Source: RYN-133 sp963785425 | GTDB lineage: Bacteria; Actinomycetota; Actinomycetes; Mycobacteriales; Jatrophihabitantaceae | Reading direction: 5' to 3' | DNA: 64,000 nucleotides | Assembly (NCBI GenBank): GCA_963785425.1 | Contig: CAWAVG010000003.1 | Span: 496,001-560,000, forward strand | In this document: positions 17,325-26,061 of the stretch, one piece after another | Layout of the letters: every line of letters begins with the position of its first letter | Numbering within the stretch: position 1 is the stretch's first letter | Program-made: the position numbers and the translations under genes | Notes under the pieces: generated by a model | Databases searched by the model: none | Seen by the model: only the letters and a program-made list of their open reading frames with translations | Told to the model about the DNA's origin: nothing

Positions 17325-17857
17325 TCATCCGCGACGCCACCACAGACGACGCAACGGCGTGCGCCGCGATCTACGCACCGTACGTGCGCGACACTGCGAT
17401 CAGCTTCGAAACCGATCCCCCGACGCCCGATCAGATGGCCGAGCGCATCGCTCTCGCGCAACGCACACATGCCTGGCTCGTCCTCGACGACGACGGCGTG
17501 CGCGGCTACGCCTACGGCAGTCTGTTCAAGGCGCGCGCTGCCTACCGGTTCTCGTGCGAGGTCAGTGTCTATCTCGAACCCGGCCGGCGCCGCACCGGCG
17601 CGGGACGCGCGCTGTACGGGGCATTGTTCGCGCGGCTGGCCGAGAGGGGCTACCGCATGGCAGTGGCCGGAATGACGCTGCCGAACGACGCAAGCGTCGG
17701 GCTGCATCGCGCTCTGGGGTTCGAGCTCGTCGGAACGTATCGCCGCATCGGCTGGAAACACGGTGCTTGGCACGACGTCATGTGGATGCAGCGCGAGATC
17801 GGTGACGGGACGCCCGGCGACGACCCATTGACTCCGCCCACGGATCTCAGCCGATGA
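17321..17857 (+). CDS. GNAT N-acetyltransferase, phosphinothricin/MnaT type
   Basis: 178 residues starting at GTG 17321 with IIRDATTDDATACAAIYAPYV, typical of the phosphinothricin/methionine-sulfone acetyltransferase group. The substrate segment TAISFETDPPTPDQM and acetyl-CoA motif RRRTGAGRALYGALF (Q/RxxGxG/A) follow, then ASVGLHRALGFELVGTYRRIGWKHGAWHDVMWMQ. It transfers acetyl from acetyl-CoA to an amine of an amino-acid-like substrate. The ~20-residue C-terminal tail is polar. The gene is coupled to the zinc-ribbon gene. Confidence 0.88.
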   Translation: MIIRDATTDDATACAAIYAPYVRDTAISFETDPPTPDQMAERIALAQRTHAWLVLDDDGVRGYAYGSLFKARAAYRFSCEVSVYLEPGRRRTGAGRALYGALFARLAERGYRMAVAGMTLPNDASVGLHRALGFELVGTYRRIGWKHGAWHDVMWMQREIGDGTPGDDPLTPPTDLSR

Positions 17858-17922
17858 CGTGACCAGATGAGGAAGTGGGTGGTGAAGAGCAAAAGGCGCT
17901 TCGCCTCCGGCGAACACCTCCG

Positions 17923-18951
17923 TCACATGCCGCGCACGATGTCCATCGCCCGTCCTAGCGTTGTCAACCGGTCTTCGAGCGACTCCCCCGCCGGATACAG
18001 CCGCACGGTGGTGACCCCGGTGTCCCGCCATATCCGCAGGCGCTCACGCACACTCTCCTCGGTGCCGAGCAGCGTCGTCGCGAGCACCATCTCGTCGGTG
18101 ACGAGTGCCGCAGCGTCGTCGCGCCGACCGTCCTGCCACAGGCGCCGCACCTCGGCGGCGACCTCGGCCCAGCCCTGCCGGCTGTAGGCATCGTTGTAGA
18201 AGTTGGTGGATTCCGAACCCATCCCGCCGAGGCTGAACGCGAGCTCTTTCTTGCGCGCCGCGACCATGCCGGCCAGCTCCTGCTCGTCGCGGGCGAAACC
18301 GACCTCGGCACCCTGGCACACGTCGAGGTCGGCGATCGTGCGGCCGACCGCATGGAGGCCGGCGCGCAGCGGCTCGAAGTACACGTCGGCGCCTTCCGGC
18401 ACGAAACTCGTGCCCAACCAGCCGTCGGCCATCTCGCCGGTCAACCGCAGCATGCGCGGTGACAACGAGGCGACATGGATCGGTACGGAAACAGGGTCGG
18501 TCGCCAGCCGCATCGCCCGGGCACCGGCGAGCGGAATGTCGTACGCGACGCCGTGTGCCGCGATCTTCTCCCCCGTTGCCGCGGCGCGCACGATCTCGAT
18601 GGTTTCGCGCATCCGCGAGAGCGGCTTGGCGAACGGGACGCCGTGCAACCCTTCGAGCACCTGCGGGCCGGAGCTGCCGAGCCCGAGCAGGAACCGCCCC
18701 TCGGACAGATGCTGCAGCGTCATCGCCGCCATCGCGACGGCGACGGGCGAACGCGTGCCGACCTGCACGACACCCGAGCCGAGCAGCAGCCGTTCAGTGC
18801 GCGCGGCGAGGTAGCCGAGCGGCGACACCGCATCGGCGCCCCACGCCTCGGCGACCCAACAGACATCGAGACCCAGGCGCTCGGACTCGACCACGAAATC
18901 GACCGTCTCGCGCCACCGTGTTCCGAACTCGACAGTCGTCGCGGTACGCAT
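17923..18951 (-). CDS. LLM-class (F420-type) oxidoreductase
   Basis: 342-residue luciferase-like (beta/alpha)8 oxidoreductase. It shows VVESERLGLDVCWVAEAWGADAVSPLGYLAA and GSGVVQVGTRSPVAVAMAAMTLQHLSEGRFLLGLGSSGPQV. It resembles F420-dependent enzymes of actinobacteria more than FMN monooxygenases, as judged from these motifs. ATG 18951 overlaps the stop of the preceding SRPBCC gene (ATGA), so the two form an operon. The substrate is unknown; a small hydrophobic molecule shared with the START-like partner is possible. Confidence 0.87.
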   Translation of the reverse strand: MRTATTVEFGTRWRETVDFVVESERLGLDVCWVAEAWGADAVSPLGYLAARTERLLLGSGVVQVGTRSPVAVAMAAMTLQHLSEGRFLLGLGSSGPQVLEGLHGVPFAKPLSRMRETIEIVRAAATGEKIAAHGVAYDIPLAGARAMRLATDPVSVPIHVASLSPRMLRLTGEMADGWLGTSFVPEGADVYFEPLRAGLHAVGRTIADLDVCQGAEVGFARDEQELAGMVAARKKELAFSLGGMGSESTNFYNDAYSRQGWAEVAAEVRRLWQDGRRDDAAALVTDEMVLATTLLGTEESVRERLRIWRDTGVTTVRLYPAGESLEDRLTTLGRAMDIVRGM

Positions 18952-19460
18952 CAGCGCGACTCGGCCCGCTGCTTGATCGTCTCGAGGTTCGCTCGCATCC
19001 ACCTGCGGAACTGCTCGAGCCGGTTCGCGACGATGCGATCCTCCTTGTCGGGCATCCGCTCGATCGTGATCGACAGTCCGGACGGCCCGGTGCCGAGCTG
19101 CATCCACTGCGTGCATCTGGTTCCGGTCGGCGTGGCCGTGAGCGTGTACCGCCACGAAGTGTTGGGATCGTCGACGTCACCGACCACCCAACCGAACACA
19201 CGCGGCTCGTCGCACTCGACCACAGTGGCCGTCGTCTGCCAGGTGCCGAAGTACTCGTTGGTGTTGGTGCCGACGAACTCGCGACCGACGCATGCCGCGT
19301 CACCCTCGCCGCTCACCCACTCCACGCCGATCAGTTCCGGGCTAACTCCCACCGACAGCGCGATGTCACTCGCGTGCGGCCAGACCCGTTCTGGCCCAGT
19401 CGCGATGTCGATGTGTTCCTCGGCAGTCGGACGGTCGGCGTGGAGCACCTGCCCACTCAA
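18951..19460 (-). CDS. SRPBCC (polyketide cyclase-like) protein
   Basis: Up to 169 residues with a START/Bet v1-like fold pattern: IDIATGPERVWPHASDIAL, ELIGVEWVSGEGDAACVGREFVG, FGWVVGDVDDPNTSWRY and a long basic C-terminal helix. It probably binds a hydrophobic ligand. The longest reading starts at TTG 19460. GTG 19448 four codons later has TTGAGT 6 nt upstream and may be the true leaderless start. It is translationally coupled to the luciferase-like oxidoreductase gene. Confidence 0.8.
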   Translation of the reverse strand: MSGQVLHADRPTAEEHIDIATGPERVWPHASDIALSVGVSPELIGVEWVSGEGDAACVGREFVGTNTNEYFGTWQTTATVVECDEPRVFGWVVGDVDDPNTSWRYTLTATPTGTRCTQWMQLGTGPSGLSITIERMPDKEDRIVANRLEQFRRWMRANLETIKQRAESR

Positions 19461-19532
19461 CCAAACCTGGCATCCCCGCAGGAAGGGCGTAACGTCCGGA
19501 AAGCGAACAAAATCCCGGACGAGGAGCCGCCC

Positions 19533-21497
19533 ATGACCCGCACGGTCGTACGCGCCGCCGCAGCCACCGCGACCGCGGCAGTCGCCGTTCTCGGTGTCAC
19601 CACGCCCGCGCTACCGAGCGCGGGCGCCGCACCGACGTCACACAGCCCCGCCGTCCAGGTCTGGATCACGACGCCGGACGGCGCGCAGAAACTGCACCAC
19701 GCGGCGAGCGCGACGTTCTCCTCCGCTGCCCCGCAGAACCTCACGATCACCATCGACCCGACGCGTCACTTCCAGCGCATGACCGGATTCGGGGCGTCGC
19801 TCACCGACTCTTCGGCGACGGTGCTCGCCGGGTTGCCGGCAGTGAAGCGGACGGCGACGATGCGCAGCCTGTTCGACCCCCGAACGGGCGACGGGCTGAA
19901 CTTCCTGCGCCAGCCGATCGGCGCGTCCGACTTCGTCGCGAAACGCGACTACACGTTCGACGACATGCCCGCGGGCCGCACCGATTACCAGCAACAACAC
20001 TTCACGATCGCCCATGACCGCAAGCAGATCCTCCCTTTGCTGCGGCAGGCACTGCACATCAACCCGCACATCGCGATCATGGGCACGCCGTGGAGCCCAC
20101 CGGCGTGGATGAAGACGAACCACTCCCTTGTCGGCGGTCGACTCATCAACGACCCACGCATCTACCGTTCGTATGCGCTCTACCTGGTCAAGTTCGTCGA
20201 GGCCTATCGCCGAGCCGGTGTTCCTGTCGACTACCTGTCCGTCCAGAACGAGCCGCAGAACCGCGCGCCGAGCGGGTATCCCGGCACGGACATGTCGGCG
20301 GCGCAGGAAGAGAAGGTCATTCTGCGGCTGGGCCCGATGCTGCGGGCAGCGCACCTCGGCACGAAGATTCTCGGCTACGACCACAACTGGGCGATGCATC
20401 CGAACGACATCGCCAACACTCCGCCGGACGAGAAGCAGGACATCAACAACTACCCGCAGGAGTTGCTCACGTCCAAGGCGGCGCCGTACGTCTACGGGAC
20501 GGCCTACCACTGCTACTACGGCGACCCGTCCGCCATGACGATGCTGCACAACCAGCACCCCGCGAAGCCGATCTTCTTCACCGAGTGTTCCGGCAGCCGG
20601 TCGAGTGACCCGACGCAGACGTTCAGCGACACACTGAAGTTCGATGCGCGCACCCTGGAGATCGGCACGCCACGCAACTGGGCGAAGTCGGTCGTGAACT
20701 GGAATCTCGCGCTGCATCCCAACGGCGGTCCGCACGTCGGCGGGTGTGACACGTGCACCGGGGTCGTCAGCGTCACGTCCGGCGGCACCGTCACGCGCAA
20801 CGCCGAGTACTACGCGCTCGGCCACCTCGCACGGTTCGTGAAGCCCGGCGCCGTGCGCATCGCGAGCACCTCGTTCGGCACGCCCGCGTGGAACGGCGAG
20901 ATGACCGACGTCGCGTTCCGCAACCCGGGCGGGTCGACGGTGCTCGTCGCGCACAACGAGAACGACGCTCCCCGATCGTTCTCGGTCAGCGAGAACGGGC
21001 AGAGCTTCGACTACACGCTGCCGGGTGGTGCACTCGCGACGTTCGTGTGGCCGCAGCCGCCCGCGCCGGCGCCGGCCGAGACCGCGCTCGACCCGTACGG
21101 CTGGTCGGCGACCGCGAACCCGAACGGCCCGACCGACCAGTGCTGCACCGACGACGTCGCGAGCCACGCCGTCGACGACGACGCCACCACGCGCTGGTCG
21201 ACCGGCGCCGCGCAGGCACCGGGCCAGTACTTGCAGGTCGACCTCGGCCGCGCCGTGGCCGTCAGCCGGCTGGTACTCGACACCGGACCGAGCACCGGCG
21301 ACTACCCCCGCGCGTTCTCGGTCAGCACCAGCCCCGACGGCTCGACGTGGACGGACGCGGGGACCGGCACGGGCACGGGCCAGCTGACGAACATCGCGCT
21401 GGACGGCTCAGCCGTGCGCTACGTCAAGGTGACCCTCTCCGGTTCCGACGGCAGCTGGTGGAGTGTCGCGGACGTCCGCGCGTACCTGTCGCGTTAG
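19533..21497 (+). CDS. Secreted GH30 glycoside hydrolase with F5/8C domain
   Basis: 654 residues. A signal peptide (TRTVVRAAAATATAAVAVLG, cleavage near SAGAA) is followed by a GH30 barrel (~55-440): QRMTGFGASLTDSSA, PWSPPAWMKTN, acid/base Glu240 in VQNEPQNR and nucleophile Glu351 in FFTECSG. A beta-domain follows, then a discoidin/F5-8C carbohydrate-binding domain (~515-654; DDATTRWSTG, LQVDLGRAVAVSRLVLD). GH30 enzymes include glucosylceramidases and endo-glucanases or xylanases; the substrate is uncertain. ATG 19533 has GAGGAG upstream. This is the main secreted polysaccharide- or glycolipid-degrading enzyme in the window. Confidence 0.9.
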   Translation: MTRTVVRAAAATATAAVAVLGVTTPALPSAGAAPTSHSPAVQVWITTPDGAQKLHHAASATFSSAAPQNLTITIDPTRHFQRMTGFGASLTDSSATVLAGLPAVKRTATMRSLFDPRTGDGLNFLRQPIGASDFVAKRDYTFDDMPAGRTDYQQQHFTIAHDRKQILPLLRQALHINPHIAIMGTPWSPPAWMKTNHSLVGGRLINDPRIYRSYALYLVKFVEAYRRAGVPVDYLSVQNEPQNRAPSGYPGTDMSAAQEEKVILRLGPMLRAAHLGTKILGYDHNWAMHPNDIANTPPDEKQDINNYPQELLTSKAAPYVYGTAYHCYYGDPSAMTMLHNQHPAKPIFFTECSGSRSSDPTQTFSDTLKFDARTLEIGTPRNWAKSVVNWNLALHPNGGPHVGGCDTCTGVVSVTSGGTVTRNAEYYALGHLARFVKPGAVRIASTSFGTPAWNGEMTDVAFRNPGGSTVLVAHNENDAPRSFSVSENGQSFDYTLPGGALATFVWPQPPAPAPAETALDPYGWSATANPNGPTDQCCTDDVASHAVDDDATTRWSTGAAQAPGQYLQVDLGRAVAVSRLVLDTGPSTGDYPRAFSVSTSPDGSTWTDAGTGTGTGQLTNIALDGSAVRYVKVTLSGSDGSWWSVADVRAYLSR

Positions 21498-21527
21498 CGC
21501 GCTGTCCGACTGGCACTGTGTGATCGG

Positions 21528-22088
21528 GTGCGACTGCCGCGACTCGTCTGCGTGCTGGCTGCTGCGTGCGCTGTCCCGCTGAGTTTCGCTCCATATCTCA
21601 GCGCGCCGTTCGGCGCACAGTCGTTGAGAGAGTTCGCCACCGACCAGTCCCCGGCGTTCTGGCTCGGACGGGCCGCAGTGGTGCTGCTGGTGATCGCCGC
21701 GGCCGCCTCGTTCCGATCGCCGCGTTCAGCAGCCGGATGCGCGATCGGCGCCGTCGTGGCCGCAGCGCTGCCCGCCATGGTTCCGCAGTCGCGGGGCGAA
21801 CTGACGCAGGGCTGGACCAGCTACGTCGGCACGCCCACCCCGCCGCACCTACCGACGGTCTATGCCGTGCCGATGCGGGGACTCCCTTGGCTTCTGGCGC
21901 TCGCGACCTTCACCGCCGGGGCGTTGATCGTCGCGTCGACGCGTCCGGAGAACCGAGGGCTTCGCATCGCGGCCGGACTGCTCGTCCTTGTTGCGATCGG
22001 GACGTCGCTCGCGATCGCGACGCCCGAAACGGCTCCCGACGCGGGCCCACTCGGTGGCGCGTCCGACCGAACCGGGGGTCGGGCGTAG
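21528..22088 (+). CDS. Small multi-pass membrane protein
   Basis: 186 residues starting at GTG 21528. Four hydrophobic segments are visible, at about 7-24, 46-62, 69-86 and 118-170 (the last possibly two helices). A hydrophilic loop near 85-110 contains GWTSYVGTPTPPHLPTVYAVP. No named family was recognised. It follows the GH30 gene by 30 nt but no Shine-Dalgarno is visible. It is probably an integral membrane protein of unknown role. Its 3' part overlaps a possible secreted-protein gene on the other strand. Confidence 0.65.
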   Translation: MRLPRLVCVLAAACAVPLSFAPYLSAPFGAQSLREFATDQSPAFWLGRAAVVLLVIAAAASFRSPRSAAGCAIGAVVAAALPAMVPQSRGELTQGWTSYVGTPTPPHLPTVYAVPMRGLPWLLALATFTAGALIVASTRPENRGLRIAAGLLVLVAIGTSLAIATPETAPDAGPLGGASDRTGGRA

Positions 22089-22285
22089 CGCGCCCCGCCG
22101 CGAGCGAGCACGAACCGCAGCGTGACCGTCGTCCCATGCTCGAACGGTGCGAGGTTCGTCACGGCTCGGGGCGCGTTCGTTGGCGCACTCGCGTTCGGTG
22201 TCACCGGCGCGACCAGCGCCCCGAGCCCGAGAACGCCCGCCACAAAGGCCTTCAGAACGCCGCGCAGAACGCCGCGATCGCGCAT
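21860..22285 (-). CDS. Possible small secreted protein antisense to the membrane-protein gene
   Basis: ATG 22285 on the minus strand is preceded by a good Shine-Dalgarno (GGGAGGGACC). It encodes a convincing signal peptide: RDRGVLRGVLKAFV, then a hydrophobic core, then APVTPNASA. The next ~35 residues (TTVTLRFVLARGGARYA) look protein-like. The remainder lies opposite the 3' end of the + strand membrane-protein gene and looks like shadow coding. The gene may therefore be real but truncated or frameshifted near 22090. The total as read is 141 residues. No family was recognised. Confidence 0.4.
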   Translation of the reverse strand: MRDRGVLRGVLKAFVAGVLGLGALVAPVTPNASAPTNAPRAVTNLAPFEHGTTVTLRFVLARGGARYARPPVRSDAPPSGPASGAVSGVAIASDVPIATRTSSPAAMRSPRFSGRVDATINAPAVKVASARSQGSPRIGTA

Positions 22286-22400
22286 GGTCCCTCCCACAGT
22301 CGACCGGACCCTGTGGCATCGCGATCTTGAAAGCGACCGTTGCGGGACCTTCGACTCGTCCGGGCCGCCGCAGGGTCGATATGGTCCAAGGCAGATCGCA

Positions 22401-22419
22401 ATGGGGCGGCGCGCCCCAT
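22401..22419. promoter_or_regulatory. Hairpin just upstream of the PEPCK ribosome site
   Basis: ATGGGGC (22401-22407) and GCCCCAT (22413-22419) are perfect inverted arms around GGCGC. The Shine-Dalgarno AGGGGAG begins at 22421, so a folded hairpin would abut the ribosome site of the PEPCK gene. It could affect message stability or initiation. No known riboswitch class was recognised. Confidence 0.45.
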
Positions 22420-22436
22420 GAGGGGAGCAACCAACC

Positions 22437-24281
22437 ATGGCCGACGTCGATGTCGACGCCGAACTCGACCGTGCCGGGCTGCACAACCCGCACGTGCGGG
22501 AATTCGTGCACTACTGGGCGGCTCTGACCGAACCGGACGCCATCGAGGTCGTCAGCACCGACGACGACGCGCGCCTGATCGAGGAATCACTCGCGGCGGG
22601 CGAGATCACGCCCGTCGGCAAGGGCAGGTACTACTCGCGCAGCCACCCCAAGGACACCGCACGGTCGGAAGACCGCACGATCGTCGCTACGTCCGATCCG
22701 GCAGACGCCGGCGTCTACAACAACTGGCGGCCGTCGGATGAGATGAAGCCGCTGCTCGAAGGACGCATGCGCGGTGCCTCTCGTGGCAAGACGATGTACG
22801 TCGTCCCCTATCTCATGGCACCGCACGGCTCGCCCCTCGAGTCGTATGCCGCCGGCGTCGAACTCACCGATCACCGCACGGTCGTGCTGCACATGATCCG
22901 AATGGCACGCGTCGGCGTCGCGAACGTCGAGGACCTCGCCGAGCCCGCGAGCTTCGTGCGCGGGGTGCACGTCACCGGCGATCTCGAGAACCTCGGTCAG
23001 GGAACGCCCGACGACCAGCGCTACTTCGTCACCGTCGCCGACGAGCGGCTGATCCTGCACTACGGATCGTCCTACGGCGGCAACGCGCTGCTCGGCAAGA
23101 TCGCGCACGGCCTGCGGCAGGCGGCCTACGACGGCTGGAAGTCCGGCAAGTTCCTCGCCGAACAGTTCATGCTCATCGGCATCACCGACAAGCAGACCGG
23201 CAAGAAGTACCACATCTGCGGCGGGTTCCCGAGTGCGTCCGGCAAGACGAACCTCGCGATGATGCTGCCGCCCGACGAGCTCGCCGAGCGCTATCACGTC
23301 GAGTTCTACGGTGACGACATCGCGTGGCTGCGCGTGGATCCCGAGGACGGGAAGATCTACGCGATCAACCCGGAGAACGGGGTCTTCGGCGTCGCGAAGG
23401 ACACCAACGAGGTCACCAACCCGACCGCGCTCGGAGCGATCGCCGAGGGCACCGGCACCCTGTTCACCAACGTCGCCTACAACGAGCAGACCGGCGAGGT
23501 GTGGTGGGAGGGCAAGTCGCCGCAACCGCCGGCGGACGTGACCGGCTGGCGCGACTGGACGGGCGAGCTCATCGCCGACCGCCCCACCGACGCGGCCGGC
23601 GCACCGTGGGCGCACCCGAACAGCCGGTTCACCACCACGCTGGTGAACGTCCCCAATATCGCGCCCGACTACGACGAGGCCAAGGGCGTGCCGATCGACG
23701 CAATCATCTTCGGCGGTCGCACCCGTGACCGTGAACCGCTGATCCGCGCGATCCTCGACCCCGCCGAGGGCATCTACGACGGCCTGACCCTAGGTGCAGA
23801 AGCGACCTACGCCGCTGAGGGCGTTGAAGGGCAGCTGCGTTACGACCCGATGTCGATGCGGCCGTTCATGTCGTACCACGAGGCCGCCTACGCGGCGCAC
23901 TGGCTGAACATCATCGGCAGGGCGACCGAGAAGCCGATCTTCGCGCACGTCAACTGGTTCCAGACCGACCCCGACGACGGCCACTTCCTGTGGCCCGGCT
24001 ACCGCGACAACCTGCGTCCGTTGCTGTGGTTGCTCGCGCTGCACGCGGGCGAGGTGTCGGGAACGCAGACACCGGTGGGCATCGTCCCCACGGAGCAGGA
24101 ACTGGATCTCGACGGCGTCAAGATAAGCCCTGACGACCTCGCCACCCTGCTGCGCATCGACAACGACCGGTGGCGCCAGGAGATGGAGTTGCGCGCCGAG
24201 CACCTGGCCGCGTTCACGGATCTGCCCGAGGAGATCTGGGCTGCGCACCGCCGTGTCACGAAGGCGCTCGACGAACTCTGA
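22437..24281 (+). CDS. pckG: Phosphoenolpyruvate carboxykinase, GTP type, with Cys-to-Ser P-loop
   Basis: 614 residues, full length for GTP-dependent PEPCK, which converts oxaloacetate plus GTP to PEP, CO2 and GDP at the start of gluconeogenesis. Signatures are GRYYSRSHPKDTARSEDRT, NNWRPSDEM, GKTMYVVPYLMAPHGSP, YGGNALLGKI, FYGDDIAWLRVD and NWFQTDPDDGHFLWPGYRDN. The kinase-1 loop reads FPSASGKTN, whereas the family's reactive cysteine normally gives SACGKTN. Ser268 is encoded TCC, one base from TGC. ATG 22437 has a strong Shine-Dalgarno. The enzyme may be active without the cysteine, or this is a divergent paralogue. Confidence 0.92.
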   Translation: MADVDVDAELDRAGLHNPHVREFVHYWAALTEPDAIEVVSTDDDARLIEESLAAGEITPVGKGRYYSRSHPKDTARSEDRTIVATSDPADAGVYNNWRPSDEMKPLLEGRMRGASRGKTMYVVPYLMAPHGSPLESYAAGVELTDHRTVVLHMIRMARVGVANVEDLAEPASFVRGVHVTGDLENLGQGTPDDQRYFVTVADERLILHYGSSYGGNALLGKIAHGLRQAAYDGWKSGKFLAEQFMLIGITDKQTGKKYHICGGFPSASGKTNLAMMLPPDELAERYHVEFYGDDIAWLRVDPEDGKIYAINPENGVFGVAKDTNEVTNPTALGAIAEGTGTLFTNVAYNEQTGEVWWEGKSPQPPADVTGWRDWTGELIADRPTDAAGAPWAHPNSRFTTTLVNVPNIAPDYDEAKGVPIDAIIFGGRTRDREPLIRAILDPAEGIYDGLTLGAEATYAAEGVEGQLRYDPMSMRPFMSYHEAAYAAHWLNIIGRATEKPIFAHVNWFQTDPDDGHFLWPGYRDNLRPLLWLLALHAGEVSGTQTPVGIVPTEQELDLDGVKISPDDLATLLRIDNDRWRQEMELRAEHLAAFTDLPEEIWAAHRRVTKALDEL

Positions 24282-24361
24282 GGTCGCGGGACAGCTAGCC
24301 GATTCCGCTCGCTGCGACAGCGGCGTAGGTCGCGCCGACGGTGATCATCGCTGACGACCAC

Positions 24362-25456
24362 TCATACCGGCAGCCAGGTCCGCCGGTCGGTCATGGACGG
24401 ACTGACCTTCGCCGAGTCGAGCACGTTACGCGCGGCTACCCGGGTCAGCGCCTGGTCGGAGACACCGATCACCAGCACCGTTCCGTCGGGCAGCCGACGC
24501 CGTAGCGCCAGCTCGTCGTCGTGCTTGCTCGTCCGGGGTGTGAACGGGTCGCGTAAGGCGCTCGCCGGTGCCCGACACACGGTAACGAGGGTCTGCGGCA
24601 GGTTCGGTGTCCGCAGACTGCGCATCGTGGTGAATCCGACGCACCAGATGCCACGAACGGAGCTGACGTCTGTCCGGCGGAACCGGTTTCCGACCGCGAC
24701 GTGGAGTGGCGCAGTCACGTACTGCGTCGAGCGTGGCGTGGTTACTGCGGCGGCGATGCGCAGCAGGTCACGTTTCGCGACGGCGTTGTCGAAGTCGTAG
24801 GTGGCCGGGCGGAACCCCACGGTCCCGCTCAAGATGTTCCAGCTCCCGTCGGCGTTCTTCCAGCGCAGCTGCGGCTGAGGATCACCGCTCGCCGCAACCG
24901 CCTCCCACGGATGCTTCCGGACACGCGCCGCCAGGTCCGCAGTGTTGACGCGGTGGCCGGGCATCCACAGTCCTGGCTGACCCGCAACGGTGATCCGATG
25001 AGCGGTGCTGAAATTTCCCGGGTAGCTCTCTGCTGCCGGCTCGCGGCCGTAGGTCACGCGGGCGCGTCCGGAGGTAGGGGTGAGGTCGGCGCCCTGTGCC
25101 CACCCGCCGGCCGTGCCGGTGCCGTTCGTCCACCACGACGAGTAGGTACGGTGCGCCGTCCAGCCCGGGATCTTGACGATCGCGAACTGCCAGACGATGT
25201 GACCTCGGGGCGGGATCGCGCCGGGCGACGCGGTATCACGCTGCTGGTTCGACGAGCCGGTGAGCGCGACCACGCCCGCCGTCAGCGCGACGACTGCGGC
25301 AGCGGCGAGCCAGGGGGTCGCGCGTCGCATCGGCGAGCGTCGCGCGCCGCCCGTCGGGTCCGTCGCCTCGAGGCGCGCAAGCACAACGTGCGCTTCGGGC
25401 GCCGACCGCTCGGCACGATCGGCGAGCGCGTGAGACAGGTCCTGGAGCGTGGGCAT
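24362..25456 (-). CDS. Membrane protein paired with SigE-type sigma factor (anti-sigma-like)
   Basis: 364 residues. A cytoplasmic N terminus of ~48 residues (LQDLSHALADRAERSAPEAHVVLARLEA) precedes one membrane span (~50-66, AAAAVVALTAGVVALTG). A ~295-residue extracytoplasmic domain rich in Trp and Tyr follows. The topology and position directly after a SigE-family sigma gene suggest membrane-bound control of that sigma factor. It resembles CU044_5270-type actinobacterial proteins in layout. There is no zinc-binding HxxxCxxC motif. It starts 2 nt after the sigma stop, so the two are co-transcribed. Confidence 0.75.
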   Translation of the reverse strand: MPTLQDLSHALADRAERSAPEAHVVLARLEATDPTGGARRSPMRRATPWLAAAAVVALTAGVVALTGSSNQQRDTASPGAIPPRGHIVWQFAIVKIPGWTAHRTYSSWWTNGTGTAGGWAQGADLTPTSGRARVTYGREPAAESYPGNFSTAHRITVAGQPGLWMPGHRVNTADLAARVRKHPWEAVAASGDPQPQLRWKNADGSWNILSGTVGFRPATYDFDNAVAKRDLLRIAAAVTTPRSTQYVTAPLHVAVGNRFRRTDVSSVRGIWCVGFTTMRSLRTPNLPQTLVTVCRAPASALRDPFTPRTSKHDDELALRRRLPDGTVLVIGVSDQALTRVAARNVLDSAKVSPSMTDRRTWLPV

Positions 25457-25457
25457 G

Positions 25458-25976
25458 TCAGGTCTCCTTCGGGGCGCGGTCGACGCCGGCGATCGCGAGG
25501 TCGTCGTTCGAGTGGATGATGCGCAGCGCAGCAAGGGCGCGACTGGCGTGCGAGCGGACGGTGCCCGTCGAGCAGCCGAGGATCTCGGCGATGGCGTCGT
25601 CGCCGACGCCTTCGTAGTAGCGCAACACGAGTACGGCGCGCTGGCGCGCTGGCAGTTCGTCGAGCAGTCGGTCCAGCGCATCTCGGTCGGCGAGCTGGTC
25701 GGCATGATCGCTCTCGGCGGGCTCGATCGGCATGACCGCATGCGGGATCAGGCGCGACCACTTCCGCCGCCACGACACGTGCTCGTTGACCACCATGCGG
25801 CGCAGGTAGGCCGGCACCGCACCCGTCGCCGCGATCTGCGGCCAACGCGTCGAGGCGCGCAGCAGCACCTCCTGCACGATCTCCTCCGCCAGGCCGCGAT
25901 CGCCGGTCAGCGCACCGGCCAGACGCAGCAACGGGGGCAACCCGTGCGCGAGGTACTGCTCGAACGACTCGTCCAC
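25458..25976 (-). CDS. SigE-family ECF sigma factor
   Basis: 172 residues starting at GTG 25976 (DESFEQYLAHGLPPLLRLAGALTGD). Region 2 includes AEEIVQEVLLRASTRW and YLRRMVVNEHVSWRRKW. Region 4 has LPARQRAVLVLRYYEGVGDDAIAEILGCSTGTVRSHASRALAALR. This is the compact SigE-type ECF group of actinobacteria. It is followed by an anti-sigma-like membrane protein gene. It lies 85 nt downstream of the sortase gene and on the same strand, so it may belong to one long minus-strand unit or to its own transcript. Confidence 0.9.
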   Translation of the reverse strand: MDESFEQYLAHGLPPLLRLAGALTGDRGLAEEIVQEVLLRASTRWPQIAATGAVPAYLRRMVVNEHVSWRRKWSRLIPHAVMPIEPAESDHADQLADRDALDRLLDELPARQRAVLVLRYYEGVGDDAIAEILGCSTGTVRSHASRALAALRIIHSNDDLAIAGVDRAPKET

Positions 25977-26061
25977 CCGTCCACCCTTGCTGTTACACGG
26001 AAGTGTTGCGCGGTGTAGACGCTCGGGACAGTCTCGTTCGTTGAGTCTGGGAGGCGCAGGC

